From Blastocatellia bacterium (GTDB taxonomy: Bacteria; Acidobacteriota; Blastocatellia; Chloracidobacteriales; JADJPF01): a stretch of 64,000 nt of DNA. This document shows, piece after piece, positions 35,031-43,360 of this stretch; the first letter of the stretch is position 1, and each line of letters begins with the position of its first letter. The position numbers and the translations under genes are program-made. The stretch is taken from positions 1-64,000 of the forward strand of contig JANWYG010000003.1 of NCBI GenBank assembly GCA_025057015.1, read 5' to 3'. The notes below the pieces were generated by a model. The model was not told where the DNA came from. It was given only the letters and a program-made list of their open reading frames with translations, and ran no database searches.

Positions 35031-36692
35031 TCAAGTCAAGAATTTTCCAGGATTGAGTATTCCTTCGGGATCTAACACTTTCTTTACTGCGCTGAGTGCC
35101 TCTATCACTGGCTTACCGTGTTGCAAGTGGGCCCAATGCAGATGATCGCGACCTATGCCATGGTGATGGCTGATGGCGGCACCAGCGGCTAATATTGCAT
35201 CCATAGCAGCAACTTTAACGGCTTGCCACTGCTCAGCCTCGCGGGAGGGTGTTTGCTTTGCCATAAAGGTAAAGTAGAGTGAAGCGCCTTCTGGGTAACT
35301 ATGTGAGATGTGGCAGAGCACGAGCGGTGGAGTTGATTGCTCGAAGTTTGTAATAGCCTTCTCTATGGCGTTTTTGACGCTGCGGTAGACGTGTTCCAGA
35401 ATATTCCAAGTAGTAGAAGTTTCGAGGGTGTCTACCATAATGGCGTGATCTAGTAGCAGGTCGCGCAAGTAAGGTGGTTCGAAGCGGGTCCGAAACCAAG
35501 CTTCCCCGGCCGAACTGCCTATGTTGATGCCACCATAGTTGCTGGCTATTTCAAGCGCTGTTTTTAAGCCTTTCTGTGCTGCAGCTGTCGTGTCTTCGAA
35601 GCCCAGTATCATCAGTGCCGAGGATTCGTAGCCTTTGCTCCGCAAGTACCATCGACCGGCTTTCATTACTGCTGTTTCAAATAGCGATTCTGATTCAGCA
35701 TGCATTTTTATCGCCATCTCGGTTTCTGCTTCATCGGAGAGCCGCATGGTAGCTGGTCGTAGCCGTGCTTGAGCTATCTCGCGTACTGCTTGAATGCCTG
35801 AGGCAAAATCGCGAAACAGTATGCCTCTATATAGCTGCACCTGCGGTAAGCGATGTATGATCATGCGTGCACGTGCTATTACGCCAAACAGGCCTTCTGA
35901 GCCTATTATCAGATCCTTAGTCGAGGGCCCTATGGCAGGGTATGGCGCGTCTGGTGTGGAGATGATGCCGCAGGGAGTTACCATCGTCACGCTGCAGACC
36001 ATGTTCTCAATCTTGCCATAGCGGTCTGATTGCTGACCTGCAGATCGAGTTGCTAGCCATCCGCCCAGAGTTGAGTATTCGAAAGATTGTGGGAAGTGTC
36101 CCAGTGTATAGCCTCGCTTTTGCAAATGTCCTTCGAGTGATGGGCCGCGAATGCCTGCTTCGAAAGTCGCTAGCAGAGACTTTTCGTCGAGCTCTATCAT
36201 CTTGTTCATCCTCGACATGTCAAGGCTAATAGAGGCCGAATGGTTTTTAGCACGCATCGGCTCAACTCCGCCTACGACGCTAGTACCTCCTCCGAAAGGA
36301 GTTATAGATATTTTGTTTTCGGCCGCTATCTTTAGTACTTCGGCTATCTGTGTGATTGTTTCAGGATAGACTACTAGGTCTGGTGGGTTATCTATTATTC
36401 CTCGGCGAATGCGTATCAGGTCGAAGTAGCTTTTCCCTGTAGAATGGGTAATCCTTGCATAGTCATCGTCTCTAATGCTGTTGCTGCCGACTATGGCTTC
36501 GAGCTTGTCTGTGAGCTTGGAGGGTATTGCTAATGGTGGCAGCCGTAGAGACTCTAGGGCTACAGGTGGCGTCTTGAGTTTTGGATCTATACCTAATTTT
36601 TCTTTGAGATAGGGCCAGAAAGCGGGCCTTCGGGCCAAATCAAAGGTTTTGTCTTCACTTCCCCAGCCATACCATTTCTGTCGTTCGCTCAT
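35031..36692 (-). CDS. FAD-binding oxidase, alkyldihydroxyacetonephosphate-synthase-like
   Basis: 553 residues. The N-terminus KWYGWGSEDKTF matches the AGPS group. FAD-binding PCMH domain at about 95-280 has ITPFGGGTSVVGG and QSFEYSTLGGWLATRSAGQQSDRYG. The C-terminal domain ends ISHHHGIGRDHLHW and DPEGILNPGKF. AGPS swaps the acyl chain of acyl-DHAP for a fatty alcohol, making the ether bond of ether lipids; related bacterial genes may instead oxidise a hydroxy acid. Neighbouring glpD favours glycerolipid metabolism. It overlaps the preceding 152-residue gene by ATGA and is followed by glpD after 1 nt. Confidence 0.85.
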   Translation of the reverse strand: MSERQKWYGWGSEDKTFDLARRPAFWPYLKEKLGIDPKLKTPPVALESLRLPPLAIPSKLTDKLEAIVGSNSIRDDDYARITHSTGKSYFDLIRIRRGIIDNPPDLVVYPETITQIAEVLKIAAENKISITPFGGGTSVVGGVEPMRAKNHSASISLDMSRMNKMIELDEKSLLATFEAGIRGPSLEGHLQKRGYTLGHFPQSFEYSTLGGWLATRSAGQQSDRYGKIENMVCSVTMVTPCGIISTPDAPYPAIGPSTKDLIIGSEGLFGVIARARMIIHRLPQVQLYRGILFRDFASGIQAVREIAQARLRPATMRLSDEAETEMAIKMHAESESLFETAVMKAGRWYLRSKGYESSALMILGFEDTTAAAQKGLKTALEIASNYGGINIGSSAGEAWFRTRFEPPYLRDLLLDHAIMVDTLETSTTWNILEHVYRSVKNAIEKAITNFEQSTPPLVLCHISHSYPEGASLYFTFMAKQTPSREAEQWQAVKVAAMDAILAAGAAISHHHGIGRDHLHWAHLQHGKPVIEALSAVKKVLDPEGILNPGKFLT

Positions 36693-37147
36693 CTGATTTC
36701 CTCAAAACTATATCTACTAGGTGCTGTATGGAGTAGTTCTAAGGCACCTACCATAGCACGTAGGCTGCACAGGCGTGGATCATCAGCACAAAAAACTTTA
36801 AGAACCTTAACCTCGTGGTAGTAGAACTTTGCTTCCCAGGAAGCGTCAGAGCTACAGCGTAGGACATATAAGTCAAGCCAAGCCTGAGAATCGAACCATT
36901 CCTGCACATCTTCCGGGCGGGGAATGTGTATTAAGCGGTTATCAGAGGCCTCGACTTGGATTACTTTACCATGCCGGCGCAAGAATAGATGGGTCTTGTC
37001 GGCCAGCTTGGCTACCTTTTCGACTAGATACAGGCAAGGTAGCCTGCCACGCTCAAATACTAACTCGTCGCCACTTTGCCATCGCCGCCTATAACCAAGC
37101 GCGTGTGAGCGCCTGGAAAGCGTTACTAGTTCATCGAAGTTCCTCAT
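36689..37147 (-). CDS. Unrecognised 152-residue protein upstream of the AGPS-like gene
   Basis: No family recognised. A basic N-terminus (LSRRSHALGYRRRWQSGDELV) precedes a probable beta-rich core (LPCLYLVEKVAKLADKTHLFL), and a C-terminal region with two Cys. No signal peptide or membrane segment. First gene of the run that continues with the AGPS-like gene and glpD; the ATGA overlap with the AGPS-like gene indicates translational coupling. Divergent from galU, with 109 bp between starts. Confidence 0.7.
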   Translation of the reverse strand: MRNFDELVTLSRRSHALGYRRRWQSGDELVFERGRLPCLYLVEKVAKLADKTHLFLRRHGKVIQVEASDNRLIHIPRPEDVQEWFDSQAWLDLYVLRCSSDASWEAKFYYHEVKVLKVFCADDPRLCSLRAMVGALELLHTAPSRYSFEEIR

Positions 37148-37256
37148 ACTTAGAATTCATAATATAACATATGGCTTGTCGGGATAGGTGCTTGCAAGTT
37201 TGCAGCTATCGTGGTTTGTCAGTAAAATTGTCGCTAAAGCTCTTTGAGGTGAGAAG

Positions 37257-38123
37257 ATGAACAAGATACGTAAAGCAGTATTTCCTGCAGCAGGTCTTGG
37301 CACGCGCTTTTTACCTGCTACGAAAGCACAGCCTAAAGAAATGCTCCCTTTGGTTGATAAACCTCTTATACAGTATGTTGTGGAGGAGGCTCTATCGAGC
37401 GGCATAGAACATATAGTCGTAGTAACTGGGCGGGGTAAGCAGGCCATAGAAGATCATTTTGATATTAGTTTTGAGCTAGAGCAACTACTTGAAGAGCGTG
37501 GCAAGACCGAAATACTTGCTCAGTTGCGTCAGATTCACGAGCGCAGTAGCTTTTCCTATGTTAGGCAAAAGAAGGCACTGGGTCTAGGTCATGCTGTACT
37601 TGTGGCGAAGGATGTGGTTGGTAGCGAGCCGTTTGCTGTGATGCTTGGTGATGACATAGTAGACTCTGAAGTACCTTGCTTGAAGCAAATGATTGGAGTG
37701 TATGAGCGTTACGGCGGGCCTGTGATTGCAGTGGCAGAAATAAACGGCCCGGAAATATCTCGCTTTGGAGTAGTGGCTGTGCAGCAACTCGAGGAGCGCG
37801 TGTATAGAATTGCTGATATGGTGGAAAAGCCGCCGTATGAACAAGCTCCGTCGAACCTTGCTATAATAGGTCGCTACATTTTAACTGCAGATATCTTTCC
37901 GGTTCTCGAACGTACAGCGGCTGGTGCGGGCGGCGAGATCCAACTTACCGATGCTATGCGTAAATTGCTGGCTAAGCGAGATTTTTATGCATACAAATTT
38001 GTGGGCGAGAGGCACGATGCAGGAGATAAGCTTGGTTTCTTGATAGCTACCGTTGAGTTTGCACTCAAACGTCCCGATCTTGGCCCGGCTTTTCGGCAGT
38101 ATCTAAAGTCACTTAAGCTCTAG
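37257..38123 (+). CDS. galU: UTP-glucose-1-phosphate uridylyltransferase
   Basis: 288 residues. Nucleotidyltransferase signature FPAAGLGTRFLPATKAQPKEMLPLVDKP opens the protein. VVTGRGKQAIEDHFD, GLGHAVLVAKD, MLGDDIVD (metal Asp) and EKP and GRYILTADIF motifs complete the GalU pattern. It makes UDP-glucose for polysaccharide, glycolipid and trehalose synthesis. GAGGTGAG precedes the ATG at a good distance. Its stop codon overlaps convergently with the stop of the ArsR-type gene. AUA is the commonest isoleucine codon in this gene. Confidence 0.96.
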   Translation: MNKIRKAVFPAAGLGTRFLPATKAQPKEMLPLVDKPLIQYVVEEALSSGIEHIVVVTGRGKQAIEDHFDISFELEQLLEERGKTEILAQLRQIHERSSFSYVRQKKALGLGHAVLVAKDVVGSEPFAVMLGDDIVDSEVPCLKQMIGVYERYGGPVIAVAEINGPEISRFGVVAVQQLEERVYRIADMVEKPPYEQAPSNLAIIGRYILTADIFPVLERTAAGAGGEIQLTDAMRKLLAKRDFYAYKFVGERHDAGDKLGFLIATVEFALKRPDLGPAFRQYLKSLKL

Positions 38124-38443
38124 CCGACTAGCTTGCGCTTTGTTTCTAGATGTTCAGCTAAGCTTCCACAGACCACTTCGCAGAGCTTGAAAACAGACTC
38201 ATCTGCTATCGAGTAGTAGGCATTCAGTTTGTCTTTACGTCGCTTGACTAGCCCCGCCTCTAATAGTATCCCTAAGTGCTTGGACACATTAGCCTGACTT
38301 GCTCCAGTAGCTTCTATCAGTTCGGTTACACTGCGCTCGCCGCTGGATAACTCGTGCAGCAGCTTCAGTCGCATCGGTTCTGCTAAGACCTTGAAGCGGC
38401 TGGCTATTAGCTCCAGTGCCTCAAAACTCATCTCTTTCTTCAC
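38120..38443 (-). CDS. ArsR/SmtB-family repressor of the sulfur operon
   Basis: About 107 residues from a GTG at 38443 preceded by AGGGGGA; an ATG at 38431 and one at 38473 are alternatives. The winged helix contains the ArsR signature with recognition helix GASQANVSKHLGILLEAGLVKRRKDK. The alpha-5 region has a Cys pair three residues apart (KLCEVVCGS); the partner Cys in alpha-2 used by persulfide sensors such as SqrR/BigR is replaced. Divergent from a rhodanese/TauE/persulfide-dioxygenase operon, it probably senses sulfane sulfur or a metal and represses at the 38516-38532 inverted repeat. Confidence 0.88.
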   Translation of the reverse strand: MKKEMSFEALELIASRFKVLAEPMRLKLLHELSSGERSVTELIEATGASQANVSKHLGILLEAGLVKRRKDKLNAYYSIADESVFKLCEVVCGSLAEHLETKRKLVG

Positions 38444-38498
38444 GATACATCCCCCTGTACCAATTCTCCACATTTTCCGTCCCCTTGTAAATTTATGC

Positions 38499-38532
38499 TT
38501 GACGTTTTTATTGTATTATTATATAGTAATAA
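38499..38532 (+). promoter_or_regulatory. Sulfur-operon promoter with overlapping inverted-repeat operator
   Basis: TTGACG (38499-38504) and TATAGT (38522-38527) are 17 nt apart, close to the sigma70 consensus. An inverted repeat TTATTA-N5-TAATAA (38516-38532) covers the -10 box, as expected for an ArsR-type operator. The rhodanese gene starts 33 nt downstream of the -10 with a strong AAGGAGATGG site. Confidence 0.65.
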
Positions 38533-38559
38533 AGTCAAATATCAAAAGGAGATGGAAAT

Positions 38560-39102
38560 ATGAAGTGTTGTGAAGTTAGGGAATTAAGAGAGGTGGTAGC
38601 CAAAGGATGTGAGTTATTAGATGTGCGCGAGTATAAAGAATATTCAGCAGAGCGTGTAGCGGGTGCTCGCTGGGCGCCATTAGGTGAGATCGAGCGCTTG
38701 GCAGCTCAGTTAGATCCCCAGAGGCGATATTACGTGATCTGCCGTAGTGGACGTCGTTCAGCCGAAGCACAAAGGAAGCTGCTAGCTATGGGCTTCAAGG
38801 ATGTGATAAACGTACAAGGCGGAATGATGGCGTGGAAAGCGGCTGGTTACGAAGTTGAGTGTGATGCCGATGCTGGTTGGAGCCTGGAAAGGCAGGTGCG
38901 GCTCGTAGCTGGTCTTATGGTCTTGACTGGGGCCGTACTTGGCTGGTTTATCGATTTGCGGTTTATCTGGTTGTCGGCGTTTGTAGGCTTAGGGTTGATA
39001 CATGCCGCGGTGACAGATTCTTGTGCTATGGCGATGCTACTTGCACGTATGCCGTGGAATCGCTCTGCGCAGAGTGGTAATGCTAAGGTGGTGCAAAACT
39101 GA
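38560..39102 (+). CDS. Rhodanese domain protein with DUF2892-type membrane tail (YgaP-like)
   Basis: 180 residues. Rhodanese domain at about 1-105: LLDVREYKEYSAERVAGA, then the active-site loop YVICRSGRRSAEA with catalytic Cys, and NVQGGMMAWKAAG. Residues about 118-175 hold two hydrophobic helices (LVAGLMVLTGAVLGWFI; FIWLSAFVGLGLIHAAV) as in the inner-membrane sulfurtransferase YgaP. It moves sulfane sulfur at the cytoplasmic face. First gene of the operon with the exporter and the persulfide-dioxygenase fusion. Confidence 0.92.
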   Translation: MKCCEVRELREVVAKGCELLDVREYKEYSAERVAGARWAPLGEIERLAAQLDPQRRYYVICRSGRRSAEAQRKLLAMGFKDVINVQGGMMAWKAAGYEVECDADAGWSLERQVRLVAGLMVLTGAVLGWFIDLRFIWLSAFVGLGLIHAAVTDSCAMAMLLARMPWNRSAQSGNAKVVQN

Positions 39103-39121
39103 CAGGTTTTAAGGGGGAAAT

Positions 39122-39880
39122 GTGGATTGCCACTTGCTTGCTGGACTCATTCTCAGCAGCTTGATTGGGTTAATCTTGGGGCTTGTGGGTGGTGGGGGAG
39201 CGATAGTGACCGTACCGGTGCTCGTCTACGTCCTTGGCGTAGATGAGCATGATGCCGTAGCTATGTCGCTTGCTGTAGTCGGTGTAACGAGCATTATAGG
39301 CACTGCTATTCAATCAAAGAGCTCTAACGTTGACTATCGTACAGGTTTAATCTTTGCTGCTGTAGGAGCAGTGGGTGCTACGGCTGGAGCGCAGCTGACT
39401 TACTTATTATCGCCTCGAGCTTTGATGTTGCTGTTTGGGATAATTATGTTGCTTACAGGATCACTAATGCTAGGGCGGCAGATTAGACAGACATCCGAGC
39501 AGCAGCAACAGAAGCTGTCGAAGTTGCTTTTAGCGAGCCTTCTAGTGGGTGTACTCACTGGCTTTTTGGGTGTAGGTGGTGGTTTTCTGATAGTTCCTGC
39601 TTTGTTACTGTTTGGTGGTCTAGATGTCAAACGTGCCGTAGGGACGTCGCTACTGGTGATAGCTATCAACTGCATAGCTGGTTTCTTGGGTCACCTAAGT
39701 AGCAGCCATCTACCTGTAACGTTGACGGCTATGGTAACTGCAGTTGCTACTCTGGGAATGTTGATAGGCACAGCTTTAAGTAGGCAACTATCGGCAGATG
39801 TGCTGAAGAAAGCGTTTTCGGTATTTGTTATTGCTGTGGCCATATTCCTGATAATTAAGAACCACGGAGTCATATTTTAG
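39122..39880 (+). CDS. TauE/SafE (TSUP) family sulfite/sulfur exporter
   Basis: 252 residues from a GTG start with AAGGGGG upstream. About eight hydrophobic segments in two repeats; repeat signatures LGLVGGGGAIVTVPVLVYVLG and LTGFLGVGGGFLIVPALLLFGG are typical of TSUP proteins. It lies between the rhodanese and the persulfide dioxygenase, so export of sulfite (the dioxygenase product) or thiosulfate is the natural inference. Gaps to its neighbours are 19 and 9 nt. Confidence 0.93.
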   Translation: MDCHLLAGLILSSLIGLILGLVGGGGAIVTVPVLVYVLGVDEHDAVAMSLAVVGVTSIIGTAIQSKSSNVDYRTGLIFAAVGAVGATAGAQLTYLLSPRALMLLFGIIMLLTGSLMLGRQIRQTSEQQQQKLSKLLLASLLVGVLTGFLGVGGGFLIVPALLLFGGLDVKRAVGTSLLVIAINCIAGFLGHLSSSHLPVTLTAMVTAVATLGMLIGTALSRQLSADVLKKAFSVFVIAVAIFLIIKNHGVIF

Positions 39881-39889
39881 GGAGGACTT

Positions 39890-41269
39890 ATGTATTTTAA
39901 ACAGTTTTATTTGGGATGCCTTGCACATGCTTCTTATTTGATAGGTTCTGACGGTGAAGCTGCAGTTGTCGATCCGCAGCGTGACATCGAACAGTACATT
40001 CAAGAGGCTGAGGCGTTGGGGCTAAAGATACGTTATGTCATAGAGACACATCTACATGCCGACTTTGTGAGTGGGCATCGTGAGCTAGCTGAGCGTACAG
40101 GAGCTCAGATAGTTTTTGGTGCGCGGGCGGGTGCAGAATTTGAGCATTATGCTGCTAAAGACGGGGATGTTCTGAAACTTGGCAAAATCTCTCTGCGTAT
40201 CTTAGAGACTCCAGGACACACGCCTGAAGGTATCTGCATAGTTGTGGAGGAAGACGGTAAGCCTATGAAAGTGCTTACTGGAGATACTTTGTTCATAGGT
40301 GATGTAGGTAGGCCCGATCTTGTTGCGGCCCGAGGCTATACGCCGCAGCAAATGGCCGGTATGCTCTATGACAGTTTACATGAGAAGCTGCTCAAACTGC
40401 CTGATGAAGTAGAAGTTTATCCGGCGCATGGTGCGGGGTCGCTTTGTGGTCGCTCGTTATCAAAGGAAACCTCATCGACGATAGGCGAGCAAAAGAGGCT
40501 AAATTATGCTCTCAGAGTGGCCGATCGTGAAGAGTTCATCAGGATGATGACTACGGATTTACCGGAAGTGCCGGCATACTTCCCAAAGGACGCTGAAATC
40601 AATCGCACGGGTGCCGTACCGCTTGATCAAATCAAGCGGCCTGAAGCACTTACTCCAGCTCAGGTCAAGACTTGTGGGGCACTCATCTTGGATGTCCGGT
40701 CAGCAGCTGCTTTCGGTGCAGGGCATGTGCCGGGAGCTATGAACATAGGTCTAAGTGGGCAGTTTGCCTCCTGGGCTGGAACGCTGATCCCGATAGGTAA
40801 ACCGATAGTTATAGTAGCTGAAAATGAAGCTGGTGTAGATGAAGCTATGATTAGGCTAGCTCGTGTAGGTCATGAATCGGTAATAGGCTATCTTGATGGA
40901 GGTATGTATGCTTGGAATCAGGCTGGTTTTGCTGTAGCTACCATCGAGCAGATAACCGTAGCCGATTTGAAGGACAAGCTAACCGAGGGAATACAACTTA
41001 TAGATGTTCGTCGGCCGGCTGAGTATGCAAAAGGGCGTGTGCCGACTGCGATAAACATACCTCTTGCTGACCTGCAAAAGCGGATAGGGGAGATTGATAG
41101 AGGGCGACCTACTGCGGTCATATGTCAGAGTGGTTATAGATCGAGTGCTGCAACAAGCATACTGGCTGCTTCTAGTGACTTTGTACAGCTCTACAATGTG
41201 ACAGGTGGTACGTCGGCTTGGATGGCGGCTGGGTATGAAGTAACTGAATCCGCTGCCTGTGTAAGTTAA
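39890..41269 (+). CDS. Persulfide-dioxygenase (ETHE1-like MBL) fused to two rhodanese domains
   Basis: 459 residues. Metallo-beta-lactamase domain at about 1-225: THLHADFVSGH metal motif, TPGHTPEG, LTGDTLFIGDVGRPDL and YPAHGAGSLCG. Two rhodanese domains follow, at about 255-355 and 360-452. The first has Glu where the active Cys should be (IVIVAENEAG) and is probably structural; the second is intact (AVICQSGYRSS). The enzyme oxidises glutathione- or bacillithiol-type persulfide to sulfite, and the rhodanese part can make thiosulfate. With bshA in the window, bacillithiol persulfide is an attractive substrate (inference). Confidence 0.93.
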   Translation: MYFKQFYLGCLAHASYLIGSDGEAAVVDPQRDIEQYIQEAEALGLKIRYVIETHLHADFVSGHRELAERTGAQIVFGARAGAEFEHYAAKDGDVLKLGKISLRILETPGHTPEGICIVVEEDGKPMKVLTGDTLFIGDVGRPDLVAARGYTPQQMAGMLYDSLHEKLLKLPDEVEVYPAHGAGSLCGRSLSKETSSTIGEQKRLNYALRVADREEFIRMMTTDLPEVPAYFPKDAEINRTGAVPLDQIKRPEALTPAQVKTCGALILDVRSAAAFGAGHVPGAMNIGLSGQFASWAGTLIPIGKPIVIVAENEAGVDEAMIRLARVGHESVIGYLDGGMYAWNQAGFAVATIEQITVADLKDKLTEGIQLIDVRRPAEYAKGRVPTAINIPLADLQKRIGEIDRGRPTAVICQSGYRSSAATSILAASSDFVQLYNVTGGTSAWMAAGYEVTESAACVS

Positions 41270-41282
41270 CATTTGTCTCTTT

Positions 41283-41315
41283 TTCTGCTACTGTTCGTTA
41301 AGAGGAGTAGCAGAA
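41283..41315 (+). promoter_or_regulatory. Hairpin covering the hemE ribosome site
   Basis: TTCTGCTACT (41283-41292) and AGTAGCAGAA (41306-41315) form a perfect 10-bp stem with a 13-nt loop. The ribosome site AAGAGGAG lies across the loop and 3' arm, and the stem ends 1 nt before the hemE ATG. Folding would hide the start region and reduce translation. No U-run follows, so it is not a terminator. Confidence 0.55.
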
Positions 41316-41316
41316 G

Positions 41317-42348
41317 ATGGCTGAGTATTTGTTGGTGCGCGCCTTGAAGCGCAAGCAAGTAGAGCGTCCACCTGTCTGGTTGATGCGACAGGCTGGGCGC
41401 TATATGCAGGCATATCGTGAGATAAGAAGCAAAGTATCGTTTCTAGAGCTGTGTAAGACGCCTAAACTTGCAGCAGAAGTCACTTTACAGCCCTATCGTC
41501 GTTTTGGCACAGATGCGCTGATAATCTTTTCTGACATACTTATTCCTGTAGAAGCTATGGGAATGCACCTAGAACTATCTGAGCGCGGCCCACTACTTGA
41601 GCCTGCAGCGCGCACCGAAGCTGATATTGCAAGGTTACGGACAATTGAGCCTACCGAAGATACACCACACATACTTGAAGCGATACGGGAAGTTCGCAGG
41701 CAGATAGCAGATGAAGCACCTGTAATAGGTTTTGCCGGTGCTCCATGGACGTTGGCTAGCTACATGGTTGAAGGCGGTTCGTCGAGGCATTTCATAGAGC
41801 TAAAGCGTATGATGTATTCACAGCCGCAGCTACTGCATCAGTTATTAAACAAGCTAGCGCAAACGGTGAAGTTATATCTTATGGCACAGATAGATGCTGG
41901 TGTGTCGGCGGTACAGTTATTTGATACTTGGGCGGGAGAGCTTTCCGTAGATGACTATCGCTGCTTTGCTCTTCCCTACCTTCAACAAATCGTCTCGTAT
42001 TTGCACAGCCGCAGTGATTGTCCAGTGATACTTTATACAAACGGCTGTGCTGGATTGCTTGAACAGATGCTCGAGACGGGTGCTGACTGTATCAGTATAG
42101 ATTGGCGGATCAGTATGGCAGAAGCTGTTCGTCGTATTGGTGGACGGGCTTCGCTACAGGGAAACGTTGATCCATGTGCGTTGCTGGCACCACCAGATGT
42201 ATTGAGGGCGATAGTAAAGAAGACCATAGCTGACTATGGTAACAACCCGGGCTTGATAGTAAATCTTGGTCATGGTGTACTACCTCCTACGCCGGAGCAA
42301 GCAGTAGAAATCTTTGTCGAGACGGTAAAAACCTTCAGGTATGAGTAG
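41317..42348 (+). CDS. hemE: Uroporphyrinogen decarboxylase
   Basis: 343 residues. The N-terminal signature PPVWLMRQAGRYMQAYREIR and the second signature GFAGAPWTLASYMVEGG are both intact; IIFSDILIPVEAMGM contains the active-site Asp. It decarboxylates the four acetate side chains of uroporphyrinogen III to make coproporphyrinogen III. First gene of a tight hemE-hemH-hemY run; it overlaps hemH by 8 nt. Start region lies in a hairpin (41283-41315). The coproporphyrinogen oxidase step is not encoded here. Confidence 0.97.
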   Translation: MAEYLLVRALKRKQVERPPVWLMRQAGRYMQAYREIRSKVSFLELCKTPKLAAEVTLQPYRRFGTDALIIFSDILIPVEAMGMHLELSERGPLLEPAARTEADIARLRTIEPTEDTPHILEAIREVRRQIADEAPVIGFAGAPWTLASYMVEGGSSRHFIELKRMMYSQPQLLHQLLNKLAQTVKLYLMAQIDAGVSAVQLFDTWAGELSVDDYRCFALPYLQQIVSYLHSRSDCPVILYTNGCAGLLEQMLETGADCISIDWRISMAEAVRRIGGRASLQGNVDPCALLAPPDVLRAIVKKTIADYGNNPGLIVNLGHGVLPPTPEQAVEIFVETVKTFRYE

Positions 42349-43360
42349 AGATATCGGAGTCGTACTTTTCAACTTAGGGGGCCCGGAGCGGTTGGACGAT
42401 GTGCGTCCGTTCCTCTATAACTTTTTCTGTCAACCTGAAATACTGAGGGTTCGCTCGGAGCGGCTGCGTAAGTTACTAGCTTGGCTGATCTCTACGATGA
42501 GGTATAAGAAGTCTATGGGCTACTACGCTTTGATAGGTGGTGGCTCACCGCTACGGCGAATCACGGAAGCGCAGGCGCATGCGTTGGAAGTCGAGCTGGA
42601 AAGGCGTAAGATCAGGGCTAGAATCTATGTGGCGATGCGCTGTTGGCGGCCATTTACCGAAGAAGTGATTGAGGAAATCGAGCGTGACCAGATAAAGCAC
42701 TTGATTTGCTTGCCACTTTATCCCCAGTTCTCGTTTTCGACTACTTATTCCAGCATCAAGCATATGGTCAAGCTGATGGAAGAGCGAGGGGGGATGCGGC
42801 AGGTACGGCGTCATTATATCACGTCATGGCATTCGCACCCTGGTTACATAGATGCTTTGGTGAAGAGTATAGAGACAGCACTTGCTGATTTGCCAGATCG
42901 GGGTCCAAAAGCTACACATATAATCTTCAGCGCGCACTCTATTCCAGAAAGCTATGTTTCGGATGGGGATCCCTATTACGAGCACACTAAGGCCACTGTA
43001 GCGGAGACGGTCAAAAGGTTGCGTCCAGGTAGCCTTACGCATTTGTCTTTTCAGAGCAAAGTTGGTCCGGTAAAGTGGCTCGGACCGATGACTGAGCAGG
43101 TAATCTGGCAGCTCGGCAGGCGAGGAGTAAAGCAGCTAGTACTGGTGCCGGTAAGTTTCGTCTCCGATCATATAGAAACTCTTTATGAGTTAGACATACT
43201 CTATAGGCAAGTGGCAAAGGATGCTGGCATAGAGCATTTTCGTCGAGCAGCCGCTTTCAACTGTGACCCTGTATTCATATCAGCTTTGGCCGATCTAGTC
43301 GAGGACAAGCTGGTCCGCATAGGCTATTTTAAGCATGTCAAACCGCTAGCGAAGATATGA
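42341..43360 (+). CDS. hemH: Ferrochelatase
   Basis: 339 residues. Opens with GVVLFNLGGPERLDDVRPFLYNFF, the ferrochelatase N-terminus. Middle motifs MRCWRPFTEE and PLYPQFSFSTTYSS; the metal site has IIFSAHSIPESYV (His) and, near the C-terminus, VSFVSDHIETLYELDILY (Glu). It inserts Fe2+ into the porphyrin ring. It overlaps hemE at its start and hemY at its end (ATGA). No extra C-terminal Fe-S Cys cluster is visible. Whether the substrate is protoporphyrin or coproporphyrin depends on the hemY type. Confidence 0.96.
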   Translation: MSRDIGVVLFNLGGPERLDDVRPFLYNFFCQPEILRVRSERLRKLLAWLISTMRYKKSMGYYALIGGGSPLRRITEAQAHALEVELERRKIRARIYVAMRCWRPFTEEVIEEIERDQIKHLICLPLYPQFSFSTTYSSIKHMVKLMEERGGMRQVRRHYITSWHSHPGYIDALVKSIETALADLPDRGPKATHIIFSAHSIPESYVSDGDPYYEHTKATVAETVKRLRPGSLTHLSFQSKVGPVKWLGPMTEQVIWQLGRRGVKQLVLVPVSFVSDHIETLYELDILYRQVAKDAGIEHFRRAAAFNCDPVFISALADLVEDKLVRIGYFKHVKPLAKI

